DNA from: Candidatus Peregrinibacteria bacterium CG11_big_fil_rev_8_21_14_0_20_46_8
GTDB taxonomy: Bacteria; Patescibacteriota; Gracilibacteria; UBA1369; UM-FILTER-53-11
NCBI GenBank assembly: GCA_002796025.1
Contig: PCVQ01000038.1
Span: 1-12,595, forward strand
Reading direction: 5' to 3'
DNA: 12,595 nt
Shown: piece by piece, positions 4,868 through 12,213 of the stretch
Numbering within the stretch: position 1 is the first letter of the stretch
How the letters are laid out: the number at the start of each line of letters is the position of its first letter
Position numbers and translations under genes: made by a program
The notes under the pieces: generated by a model
Databases searched by the model: none
Told to the model about the DNA's origin: nothing
Seen by the model: only the letters and a program-made list of their open reading frames with translations

Positions 4868-5767
4868 ATGGTCTGGCTTTTCGCTGCGCTTGCGGCGCCG
4901 ATATTGTGGGCGGTTACTAATCTTACGGATGCGGCGTTGCGGCGGCATCACATTCAAAATGATCTCGCAATTTCCTGGTGGATTGGCATAACGCGGCTGC
5001 CCATCGCGCTCTTGCTGCTCGCCATTGGAGGCTTTGAATTTCCCAATTCAATTGCAGCCGGTGCCATTGCCCTGAGCGGTGTCTTTATGCTGCTTGCGAG
5101 CATCGTCTACTACCGCGCGATGAACCTTGAAGAGCCGACGCGCGTCGCGCTTCTCTTTCAAATCGCGCCGATTTTCACATTCACCATCGCATATATTTTT
5201 ATTAACGAGCGGCTCACGCACTACCAATTTCTTGCCTTCATAATCCTTCTTGCCGCCGGTCTCTTATCCGCCTTCAAGAAGACAGAAACGCGCTGGCACT
5301 TCAGCGGTGCGCTTATCCTCATTGCAATCGCCGAACTTATTTGGTCGAGCTCCGATGTTATCTTTAAAAATTTCGCGGTAAATTTTCAAAACTTTGTAAG
5401 CACCTTTGGCTACTACATGCTCGGCAACGGACTCGCCGCACTCCCCTTTTATGCACTGCCAAAAAAAATTGCAACGTTTCGCTCGCACATTCACAACATG
5501 ACATCCCGCGGCTGGATTTATTTTTGGATCTCACAAATAACCTCGATTGTCGGCATGCTCTTTTCTGCGCTCGCACTGACTCTGGGACCGGCATCCCTCA
5601 CCGCAGTCATCTTTACCATCCAGCCACTCTTTGTCTTCTTTTTTGCACTGCTTCTTGCGCCCTATATTTACGACTTTCCCCGCGAATCCTTCACAACATC
5701 CAGCTTGGCATTCAAAGGCGCATCTTTTGCTCTGGCACTGGTAGGAATTGCGCTGTTACAGGTTTAA
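4868..5767 (+). CDS. EamA/DMT-superfamily permease
   Basis: 299 residues with about ten hydrophobic segments arranged as two EamA repeats, the usual size and layout of drug/metabolite transporters. The first repeat ends with the typical NERLTHYQFLAFIILLAAGLL pattern at about 113-133 (an ER followed by a Gly-containing last helix). The second starts near residue 146. The family exports or imports small metabolites such as amino acids, but the substrate cannot be read from the sequence. It stands alone, with the cassette on one side and the pilus genes 78 bases downstream. It has host-like base composition, no SD and a -10 box directly before the ATG, so it belongs to the recipient genome and not to the nhaA cassette. 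Confidence 0.85.
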   Translation: MVWLFAALAAPILWAVTNLTDAALRRHHIQNDLAISWWIGITRLPIALLLLAIGGFEFPNSIAAGAIALSGVFMLLASIVYYRAMNLEEPTRVALLFQIAPIFTFTIAYIFINERLTHYQFLAFIILLAAGLLSAFKKTETRWHFSGALILIAIAELIWSSSDVIFKNFAVNFQNFVSTFGYYMLGNGLAALPFYALPKKIATFRSHIHNMTSRGWIYFWISQITSIVGMLFSALALTLGPASLTAVIFTIQPLFVFFFALLLAPYIYDFPRESFTTSSLAFKGASFALALVGIALLQV

Positions 5768-5817
5768 GTTGCGTCTCGTATTCTCTTCATCCGAGGGTAC
5801 CAATCCCCTCTCTTTTG

Positions 5818-5826
5818 TGGTACAAT
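5818..5826 (+). promoter_or_regulatory. Extended -10 promoter of the pilus operon
   Basis: TGGTACAAT matches an extended -10 (TGnTACAAT). The start site would fall near 5833, giving a short leader of about 13 bases before ATG 5846. No clear -35 is present and no SD precedes the gene. Confidence 0.5.
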
Positions 5827-5845
5827 TAACAGATTAAAAACAAAC

Positions 5846-7258
5846 ATGTCGGAACAACAACTGCCACAACAAGGTCAGCAAGGAACGCCAACTCCACCGG
5901 CACAAACTCAACAAACGCAGCCGCAACCCCAAAATATGGCGCAGCAGACACCACAAAAAACTCAGGCTGTACCTGTTTTTACGAGTTCTGTGAATGCGCC
6001 CACCCAAAACTTTCTACAAGAATTTGAACAGCTGCTCAAAGCACAAGAAAGTGAGGCTACATTTGGCGAGGCAAAAGATAGTGCGATTGTACGGCTTGTG
6101 GATTTAATCGTAAGTCACGGCTACTACAGCAAAGCTTCGGATGTGCATATTGATCCCGAACGGAGCCGCACGGTTGTACGCTTTCGCATCGACGGAGTCA
6201 TGCAGGATATCGTTGTGATTCCAAAAGAGATCCACAACTTCTTTATCACGCGCATCAAAATTCTTGCAAAGCTCCGCACCGATGAGCACCAAGTACCTCA
6301 AGATGGCAAACTGGAATATATCTTCGGACAAGACATCATCGATGTTCGCGTCTCGATTGTGCCCACAACCAAAGGTGAAAATATCGTTATGCGTCTGCTC
6401 TCGGCAAAAGCACGCGACTTCTCTCTCGAAAAAATCGGGCTTTCGGCCGGCGACTATGCAACCCTTGTAAAAAATATTAAAAAGCCGTGGGGCATGATTC
6501 TTGCCACCGGTCCGACCGGTGCCGGAAAAACAACAACACTCTATGGCGTACTAAAAATCCTCAATCAGCGCGATGTAAGCGTGGTAACTATTGAAGATCC
6601 TGTTGAATATAACATCGACGGCGTCACCCAAATTCAAATCCGGGCCGGCTCTGCACTTACTTTTGCAAGCGGTCTGCGCGCGATTGTGCGTCAAGATCCA
6701 AATATTATTATGGTCGGTGAGATTCGTGATGAAGAGACTGCCGATATTGCGGTGAACTCTGCGATGACGGGCCACATTGTGCTCTCGTCTCTCCACACCA
6801 ATGATGCCGCAACAGCGCTCCCCCGCTTTGTAGAAATGGGAGTAAAACCCTTCTTGATTGGCTCGACGATAAATGCCGTAATCGGCCAGCGCTTAGTGCG
6901 AAAAATCTGCCAAGCTTGTTTAACCAGCACGGACTATACGCTTGCACAGCTCGCTCAAAAAATTCCGCCTAATATCGTTACTGCACTGCAACAACGCGGC
7001 AAAGAGCAAATAAAACTCTACAACGGTTCAGGATGTATGACCTGCCAAAAAACGGGATATTCGGGACGTATCGGTATTTTTGAACTGCTCGAAATGACGG
7101 AAAAAATCCGTGGGCTCGTTATGCAAAATGCCGATGCCGGCGCCATTCAAAAAGCGGCAGTTGAACAAGGCATGCGAACCATGTTTGAAAATGCGCTGGA
7201 CCGTGTTTTAGAAGGTCAAACAACACTCGAAGAGATGCTCCGGGTTATCAAGATATAA
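5846..7258 (+). CDS. pilB: Type IV pilus assembly ATPase, PilB/GspE type
   Basis: 470 residues. This is the hexameric cytoplasmic ATPase that drives pilus extension. Visible motifs in order are SDVHIDP (98-104), Walker A GPTGAGKTT (222-230), the Asp box IEDPVE (249-254), Walker B region IIMVGEIRDEETAD (287-300) and the His box GHIVLSSLHTNDA (309-321). A zinc-binding Cys set follows: C355-x-x-C358 and C397-x-x-C400, typical of GspE/PilB rather than of the retraction ATPase PilT. Residues 1-45 are Gln/Pro/Thr-rich low complexity, and the usual N-terminal MshEN/T2SSE_N domain is absent, so the protein is shorter than standard PilB. First gene of the pilus operon; PilC follows after three bases. 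Confidence 0.95.
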   Translation: MSEQQLPQQGQQGTPTPPAQTQQTQPQPQNMAQQTPQKTQAVPVFTSSVNAPTQNFLQEFEQLLKAQESEATFGEAKDSAIVRLVDLIVSHGYYSKASDVHIDPERSRTVVRFRIDGVMQDIVVIPKEIHNFFITRIKILAKLRTDEHQVPQDGKLEYIFGQDIIDVRVSIVPTTKGENIVMRLLSAKARDFSLEKIGLSAGDYATLVKNIKKPWGMILATGPTGAGKTTTLYGVLKILNQRDVSVVTIEDPVEYNIDGVTQIQIRAGSALTFASGLRAIVRQDPNIIMVGEIRDEETADIAVNSAMTGHIVLSSLHTNDAATALPRFVEMGVKPFLIGSTINAVIGQRLVRKICQACLTSTDYTLAQLAQKIPPNIVTALQQRGKEQIKLYNGSGCMTCQKTGYSGRIGIFELLEMTEKIRGLVMQNADAGAIQKAAVEQGMRTMFENALDRVLEGQTTLEEMLRVIKI

Positions 7259-7261
7259 AAT

Positions 7262-8338
7262 ATGAAAATAAAAAAATCATTCTGGCAGCTGGAATTTGGG
7301 GGCGTAAAGAGCACGGATATCATGCTTATGACCAAGCATCTTTCGGTAGCACTTACATCGGGACTTACACTGGTAGAAGGCCTAGAAATGATTTATGAAC
7401 AATCTGCCGGACGCCTGAAACGTATTGTTGCGGATATTTTAAGCATTGTGCAGTCAGGAAAAGCTTTTTACGAAGCGCTCATGCAGTACTCGCAATTTTT
7501 TACGCCAATCTACATCAACATGGTAAAGACCGGTGAGGCTACAGGAACGCTGGATGATAATCTTCAAAAACTTGCAGAAACATTACGCCGCTCATATGAA
7601 CTAAAAAAGAAAGTTAAATCGGCACTCATGTATCCAGCCTTAATTTTTGTTGCGATTTTGGGACTCGGATTCTCGGTGAGTTTTTTTGTATTGCCGCGCA
7701 TTATTCCGCTTTTTCAAAGCATCGATGTCGATCTTCCTATCTCAACTCGCATCCTGCTCTTTTTTGCAAATTTTGTGAAAGACCACTTTATTGTTTTGGC
7801 TATTAGTATGCCGATATTTGTAATCGGATTTTTTATTTTATTGCGGCGCGACTTCATAAAACCACTTACCCACCGGATCATTCTTATGCTGCCGATTGTG
7901 AAACCTATTGTCATTAACATTAATCTTGCACGCTTTGCGCAAACGCTTGGTGCCCTTCTTACCAGCGGCATGACACTCGACACAAGTCTTTACATTGCAA
8001 CCGATGCAACGGCGAATCGTGTCTATAAAAAAGCAATAGCTGGTGTTATTCCGCAAATTCAAAAAGGAAAAACACTCTCGACCGGTCTCTCGTACTATCC
8101 AAAACTATTTCCGCCACTTGTAACACACATGATTGCTATGGGCGAGCGCACTGGCAATTTAGATAAAAGCTTGTCATACCTCAATGAATACTATGAGGGC
8201 GAGGTCGATTCGACTATGAAAAATCTCTCTACAGTTTTGGAGCCGGTACTACTTATTGGCATCGGACTTTTAGTGGGATTTGTGGCTATTGCCATACTCT
8301 CTCCTATTTATCAAATAACAGGCTCAATTCGCCAATAA
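7262..8338 (+). CDS. pilC: Type IV pilus inner-membrane platform protein, PilC/GspF type
   Basis: 358 residues with two T2SSF domains (about 20-145 and 222-345). Each carries the family motif MVKTGEATGTLDDNL (88-101) or IAMGERTGNLDKSL (291-304). Membrane segments lie at about 122-147, 176-195 and 328-350, as expected for the platform that couples the ATPase to pilin polymerisation. The N terminus is shorter than in many PilC proteins: the first T2SSF domain starts almost at once. It lies three bases after pilB and has no SD, so translation probably depends on coupling or on the short spacing. The first pseudopilin follows after five bases. Confidence 0.95.
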   Translation: MKIKKSFWQLEFGGVKSTDIMLMTKHLSVALTSGLTLVEGLEMIYEQSAGRLKRIVADILSIVQSGKAFYEALMQYSQFFTPIYINMVKTGEATGTLDDNLQKLAETLRRSYELKKKVKSALMYPALIFVAILGLGFSVSFFVLPRIIPLFQSIDVDLPISTRILLFFANFVKDHFIVLAISMPIFVIGFFILLRRDFIKPLTHRIILMLPIVKPIVININLARFAQTLGALLTSGMTLDTSLYIATDATANRVYKKAIAGVIPQIQKGKTLSTGLSYYPKLFPPLVTHMIAMGERTGNLDKSLSYLNEYYEGEVDSTMKNLSTVLEPVLLIGIGLLVGFVAIAILSPIYQITGSIRQ

Positions 8339-8343
8339 CTGCA

Positions 8344-8814
8344 ATGAAGCCCCGTGCATTCACGCTCATTGAATTGATTGTGGGAATGGGAATCACCCTG
8401 ATTATTTTTGGCATTGGAGGAGTTGCATTAAGTAATCTGCTCAATGATACTCAGCTCTCAAGCGACAGCCGCGACCTTTTACAGACACTGCGAACTGCGC
8501 ATGCCAATAGCATCTCAGGGTATCAAAATTCAGCATGGGGTGTGCAGCTGAACGAAGAAACCGGTGTATATACTTTATTTGCGGGAAATACATTTGCAAC
8601 ACGCGCAACTGAATTTGACCGCGTTGCTCAGCTTGGCGGAACACTCTCTTTTCAAAACATTACTATTGCAGGAGGTGGCCACGAAATTATCTTCCTCAAA
8701 GGAACCGGACTCACCACGCATACCGGCACCTTTGAAATTCTCGATACTACGCAGTATACGCGTTTTACTAGTAATGCTGCCGGTCACGTAAGCCTCGAAC
8801 TCCTGTCACTATAA
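8344..8814 (+). CDS. Minor pseudopilin, GspH/FimT-like
   Basis: 156 residues. The class III prepilin signal is clear: MKPRA, cleavage before FTLIELIVG with Glu at +5, then a hydrophobic helix to about residue 28. The helix continues into a segment with a polar SSDSRDLLQTLRTAHANSISG pattern, followed by a beta-rich head. This matches the size and layout of GspH/FimT minor pseudopilins, which prime or cap the fibre; the subclass is a guess. A prepilin peptidase is needed but is not in the window. The head contains no Cys. Start chosen at the ATG five bases after the pilC stop. Confidence 0.85.
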   Translation: MKPRAFTLIELIVGMGITLIIFGIGGVALSNLLNDTQLSSDSRDLLQTLRTAHANSISGYQNSAWGVQLNEETGVYTLFAGNTFATRATEFDRVAQLGGTLSFQNITIAGGGHEIIFLKGTGLTTHTGTFEILDTTQYTRFTSNAAGHVSLELLSL

Positions 8815-8824
8815 ATTTCGCATA

Positions 8825-10660
8825 ATGCAGAAATCACCTTCAAAACGATACGCAGGCACATTGCTGGAAATAATAATTGCTCTCGGCATATTTGCGTTTG
8901 CGGCAGCAGGCTTAGTAGTTTTGAGTTTGGGCGCACTCACCGGTACACAGCGAGCAGAAGATCGCTTACGCGCAAATGCATTTGGACAGCAAGCAATGGA
9001 AGCGGCAAGAGCCATTCGCGATTATGAATGGACAAATTTACCGGCTGGCACGCATGGTCTCACCGACAGCAATGGCTACTGGGAACTTTCGGGCAACTCA
9101 GATCTTTTGGATAATTATTTCACAAGAACAATCACAGTGACCGACATCGATGCAAATACAAAAAATATTAGTGTACGTGTAAGCTGGGTTCCGTATCCGG
9201 GGGCAACAGATCAAATAGAATTCACCGGACGCTTGCGCGATATTGTATCGGAGCGATGGACACAAACTGTCGAGGCCGACTTCTCGCCGGGCACAGCAGA
9301 TAAAATTGCCGTAGTTGATACGAACGGCGGAGCTTTAGAACTTATTCGCATGGGTAACTGGACAGAAGCATCTATTCTTACAACATACGATTTTGGCGGT
9401 GATGCAGATGTAAACGGCCTTACGGTAGTTGACGACCGTCTGTTCACCGTTGCGAAAAATAATGGCGCCGATGAAGAGTTTACCGTTTTTGACCTTACGC
9501 AACTCGGCCAGGCAAATCTGCCGGAACTTGGGTCAGTAGAGCTCAGTACCGTTTGTAATGATGTAAGTGTACAAGGGAATTATGCCTACGTATCGACTGA
9601 AGACGGAAATGAGGAGATTAAAATTATCGATCTTACCACATACCAAAAAGTAAATGGCATTAACTTGCCGGGCAGCAATAAAACATATGGCATGCAGATT
9701 GAAAACAACATGCTCTATATTGGTGCCGAAAGAAGCGGAAGTGGTGAAGAATTTTTTGCATACGATATTTCTGATCCGCTCGGTGCGATGACAACACCGG
9801 CAGGTTCGACTGAAATTGGTGAACGTGTAAGCTCAGTTGATATCCAAGGCAACTATGCATATCTCGCAACTTCGCATGATAGTCGCGAACTTGCTATTGT
9901 TCGGCTGAGTGACTTCCTTTTGGTTAAGAGCATTGATGTTGAAGATGACGAAAATATGCGCAGTGTTATCGCAGACGGCAATTCACTCTATATGGGACGC
10001 GAGGGAGATACCGACAATGATATTAAGTCACTCTATATTTTTGATATCTCAACACCGGAAGGAACAGTTCCGCTTCAAAATTCAATTAAATTACAAAATG
10101 GACTCGACGAAGACATAACCGACATGGTGCAAATAGACAATAGAATCTTTGCATCAGTCGATAATGGGTCACAAGAAATTGCAGTTATTCTATTAAATCC
10201 GCTCAGTATTGAATCACGCTTTGACCTCAATCAAAGTACGGTTTCGGATACCATCGCGCTGTACGAAAATTACATTTTGGCCGGCACGCGGCACAATAGC
10301 GAGACTCTCCAAGTACTGCAAGGCGGTGAAGGGGGCGCACAAACATACCGCACAAATGGCACATTTATTTCAACGGCTCACAATTCGGGAAGTTCAAGTA
10401 CAACCTACGGCAATCTTACCTGGACCGCCAGCGGCACCGGTTCTGTCTCTTTTCAAATTAGAACTGCAAGCAGCGAAGCAGAACTTGCCAATGCAACATG
10501 GGTCGGTCCTGACGGAACAAGCGGCACATCCTTTACAAGTTCCGGCACTGCAATTACCACGGCTCCGGGTGCAGGTACACAGTGGATTCAATATCAAGTA
10601 ACGCTGAGCGGCGACGGAACACAAACACCAATAATTGAAGATGTAAGTATTAGTTATTAA
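8825..10660 (+). CDS. Very large minor pilin with a beta-propeller ectodomain
   Basis: 611 residues, three to four times a normal pseudopilin. The prepilin signal is MQKSPSKRYA, cleavage before GTLLEIIIALGIF, with Glu at +5; the +1 Gly instead of Phe is unusual. The helix and pilin-like head run to about 145. Residues 155-500 form about seven repeats of the LVIVD/propeller kind, each with a GNYAY-(V/L)-(S/A)-T-like strand and an (I/F)-x-(I/V)-(I/Y)-D-(L/I) strand (for example 251-270, 341-361, 401-408). The last 95 residues form a Thr/Ser/Gly-rich beta domain (NLTWTASGTGSVSFQIRTA, 530-548) that resembles a beta-sandwich appendage common on Patescibacteria surface proteins. It probably sits at the fibre tip as an adhesin. 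Ten bases separate it from the previous gene. Confidence 0.8.
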   Translation: MQKSPSKRYAGTLLEIIIALGIFAFAAAGLVVLSLGALTGTQRAEDRLRANAFGQQAMEAARAIRDYEWTNLPAGTHGLTDSNGYWELSGNSDLLDNYFTRTITVTDIDANTKNISVRVSWVPYPGATDQIEFTGRLRDIVSERWTQTVEADFSPGTADKIAVVDTNGGALELIRMGNWTEASILTTYDFGGDADVNGLTVVDDRLFTVAKNNGADEEFTVFDLTQLGQANLPELGSVELSTVCNDVSVQGNYAYVSTEDGNEEIKIIDLTTYQKVNGINLPGSNKTYGMQIENNMLYIGAERSGSGEEFFAYDISDPLGAMTTPAGSTEIGERVSSVDIQGNYAYLATSHDSRELAIVRLSDFLLVKSIDVEDDENMRSVIADGNSLYMGREGDTDNDIKSLYIFDISTPEGTVPLQNSIKLQNGLDEDITDMVQIDNRIFASVDNGSQEIAVILLNPLSIESRFDLNQSTVSDTIALYENYILAGTRHNSETLQVLQGGEGGAQTYRTNGTFISTAHNSGSSSTTYGNLTWTASGTGSVSFQIRTASSEAELANATWVGPDGTSGTSFTSSGTAITTAPGAGTQWIQYQVTLSGDGTQTPIIEDVSISY

Positions 10661-10662
10661 TC

Positions 10663-11196
10663 ATGAAAAAAACATACACATCTGCATTCACACTTATCGA
10701 GCTTATAATCTATGTAACGATTTTAAGTTTATTTGTGGGCGCGCTTAGTAATTTTTATATAAATATTCGCCACAGTACTGTCCGTACAGATGTCGCAAGC
10801 GAAATACAGCACAGTGCCCATCTTGCACTGCATCGCATTACACAAGATGTTCGTGCAGCGGATACACTGGTAACCGCAACGGGCAATACGCTCGCTGTTT
10901 CAACACTCGGAACAACCACAACATTTACGACTATCGAACGCACAGTAACTATCGGCGGAGAAGATGTGACGATTACTGTTTTACAGCGAACAGTCGGCGC
11001 CGGCACTCCCGAAGATCTCACAAGCAACAATATTTCTGTCACAAATTTTACTGTGGAAAATAGAACACGTGGCAGTGAAAGACCCAATGTAAAAATACTG
11101 CTCACTATCGAATATGAAAATCCGGGAACAGATATAAACCGAAACAGATCACTTTCTCTTGAGACAGCTATTTCATTACGCAGCGAACCGTTATGA
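10663..11196 (+). CDS. Minor pseudopilin, GspJ/PilW-like
   Basis: 177 residues. The prepilin signal is MKKTYTSA, cleavage before FTLIELIIYVTIL, with Glu at +5. The N-terminal helix is followed by IQHSAHLALHRITQDVRAAD (43-62), a pattern typical of GspJ/PilW heads, and a beta-rich C-terminal part. GspJ/PilW proteins assemble with other minor pilins into the initiating tip complex. It begins two bases after the propeller pilin and overlaps the next gene by four bases (ATGA), so the minor pilins should be made together. No SD is seen. Subclass is inferred from the layout only. Confidence 0.8.
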   Translation: MKKTYTSAFTLIELIIYVTILSLFVGALSNFYINIRHSTVRTDVASEIQHSAHLALHRITQDVRAADTLVTATGNTLAVSTLGTTTTFTTIERTVTIGGEDVTITVLQRTVGAGTPEDLTSNNISVTNFTVENRTRGSERPNVKILLTIEYENPGTDINRNRSLSLETAISLRSEPL

Positions 11197-11567
11197 GAAA
11201 AAAAATACACGGCATAAGCGCCCTCATTGCTATAATTATCATTACCGCAGCCGGTTTGATTCTAGCCAGTTCTGCAGCATTTGTCGGCATTGATATTGTG
11301 CAGACATCGTACCGGCTAAGTCAGGGAGAAGAAGCCTTTGCAGCAACAGATGCCTGTATTGAGCATGCACTCGAAATGCTCTCCCCGGACCCCAATTATA
11401 CCGGCGAGATTTTAACAATTGGTGATGGCACATGTACTATAACTGCCGATAGTGACAGTCTACGTGTAGTAACACAAATCGGCAGCGATTTTACAGAAGA
11501 TATCGAAGTATTTTATCAACGAGACGGAGCCAGACTACAAATTACAATTTGGCAAGAGAGAAATTAA
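11193..11567 (+). CDS. Minor pseudopilin, PilX/GspK-like
   Basis: 124 residues. The signal is MRKKIHG, cleavage before ISALIAIIIITAAGLIL. Position +5 is Ile rather than Glu, which is the hallmark of GspK and of some PilX-like tip pseudopilins that cap the fibre and need not pair with a preceding subunit. The head contains EEAFAATDACIEHALE (43-58), a PilX-like segment, and two Cys residues (C53 and one near 80) that could form a disulfide. It overlaps the preceding pseudopilin by four bases and is the last gene of the minor-pilin run before the separate pilin promoter. It is shorter than classical GspK and has no inserted domain. Confidence 0.75.
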   Translation: MRKKIHGISALIAIIIITAAGLILASSAAFVGIDIVQTSYRLSQGEEAFAATDACIEHALEMLSPDPNYTGEILTIGDGTCTITADSDSLRVVTQIGSDFTEDIEVFYQRDGARLQITIWQERN

Positions 11568-11584
11568 GTTGTATAAAAAATTTA

Positions 11585-11593
11585 TGCTAAAAT
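11585..11593 (+). promoter_or_regulatory. Extended -10 promoter of the major pilin
   Basis: TGCTAAAAT matches an extended -10 in the 69-base gap between the minor pilins and the pilin gene. It predicts a leader of about 37 bases that is A/T-rich and has no SD. A private promoter would let the fibre subunit be made in excess. Confidence 0.5.
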
Positions 11594-11636
11594 TTCCGAA
11601 AATTACCTTCTATTTACTTCTTTAACTTAATTTTCT

Positions 11637-12140
11637 ATGCATCGTTCACGCAAGCTCCTTGGTTTTACCATGGTTGAGCTCATCATCGTGATTGCGATCA
11701 TCGCAATCCTTGCAGCCGTAATATTTGTAGCCGTTGATCCTGCCCGACGTTTACACGAGGCACGCAACGCTCGCCGCTCTTCTGACGTTCAAACTATTTT
11801 GGATGCGGTGGTTAAGTACCAAGTCGACAACGACGGCGCACACTACTCAACTGTTGCTACAGCAACAGCCGGCAGTTACTATGTAATCGGTACTGCGGGA
11901 AGCGGATGTGACACAACATGCGGTGCACAAACAACTCAAGCAGCTTGTTTGAATCTTTCTGCACTTCCAGCGAACTATTTATCAGCGGTTCCAACCGATC
12001 CAAATGGCGGTACTGCGGCGAACACGGATTATTATATTAGTCGAAGTGCTACAAATAATATCACCGTAGGCGCATGTGACCCTGAAGGAGAAGATGCAGG
12101 TGGTACTGGTACCGCACCGACTATCGAAGTATCTCGATAA
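11637..12140 (+). CDS. pilA: Type IV major pilin candidate
   Basis: 167 residues. The prepilin signal is MHRSRKLLG, cleavage before FTMVELIIVIAIIAILAAVIF, with Glu at +5: the most canonical pilin start in the window. The stretch DPARRLHEARNARRSSDVQTI (about 39-59) is typical of Patescibacteria pilins. The head contains several Cys residues (GCDTTCG, AACLNL, GACD) likely to form disulfides, a PTDPNGG loop, and a Gly/Thr-rich tail. It should polymerise into the pilus used for attachment, motility or DNA uptake. Its separate promoter, A/T-rich leader and strong downstream terminator agree with high expression. Calling it the major pilin is inferred from these signals. Confidence 0.85.
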   Translation: MHRSRKLLGFTMVELIIVIAIIAILAAVIFVAVDPARRLHEARNARRSSDVQTILDAVVKYQVDNDGAHYSTVATATAGSYYVIGTAGSGCDTTCGAQTTQAACLNLSALPANYLSAVPTDPNGGTAANTDYYISRSATNNITVGACDPEGEDAGGTGTAPTIEVSR

Positions 12141-12165
12141 GACAAATTTCTCACGCAGGAATCTC

Positions 12166-12192
12166 AAAGCCCCCGCTCAGCCGGGGGCTTTT
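12166..12192 (+). terminator. Intrinsic terminator after the pilin gene
   Basis: AAAGCCCCCG (12166-12175) and CGGGGGCTTT (12182-12191) form a perfect 10-bp stem with a six-base loop, followed by one more T (CTTTT in all). The A and T arms make it potentially bidirectional, though no minus-strand gene ends here. It closes the pilus region 25 bases after the pilin stop. Confidence 0.85.
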
Positions 12193-12197
12193 GCATG

Positions 12198-12206
12198 TGC
12201 TACAAT
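12198..12206 (+). promoter_or_regulatory. Extended -10, probably leaderless promoter of the last gene
   Basis: TGCTACAAT matches an extended -10 and ends seven bases before ATG 12214, so the transcript would start at or next to the ATG. There is no SD. The promoter sits directly behind the terminator stem. Confidence 0.55.
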
Positions 12207-12213
12207 CGGCACA

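Larger units (their letters stand above)
4765..4920 (+). pseudogene. Probable truncated fourth cassette gene
   Basis: ATG 4765 follows a perfect AAGGAGG (4751-4757) at seven bases, the best SD in the window, yet the frame gives only 51 residues. The first dozen (MKKRWWSGWAV) resemble the start of a small membrane protein like those upstream of nhaA. From about codon 13 the frame runs through the right 16-bp repeat and then through the promoter and out-of-frame start of the permease gene, so the rest is probably chance. I read it as a cassette gene cut at the right boundary. A real short peptide cannot be excluded. Confidence 0.4.

Noticed and set aside
8810..8815. TATAAA as an internal promoter before the propeller pilin
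   Set aside because: It overlaps the stop codon of the previous gene in A/T-rich sequence, has no -35 or extended -10, and the gene is well placed for operon read-through.
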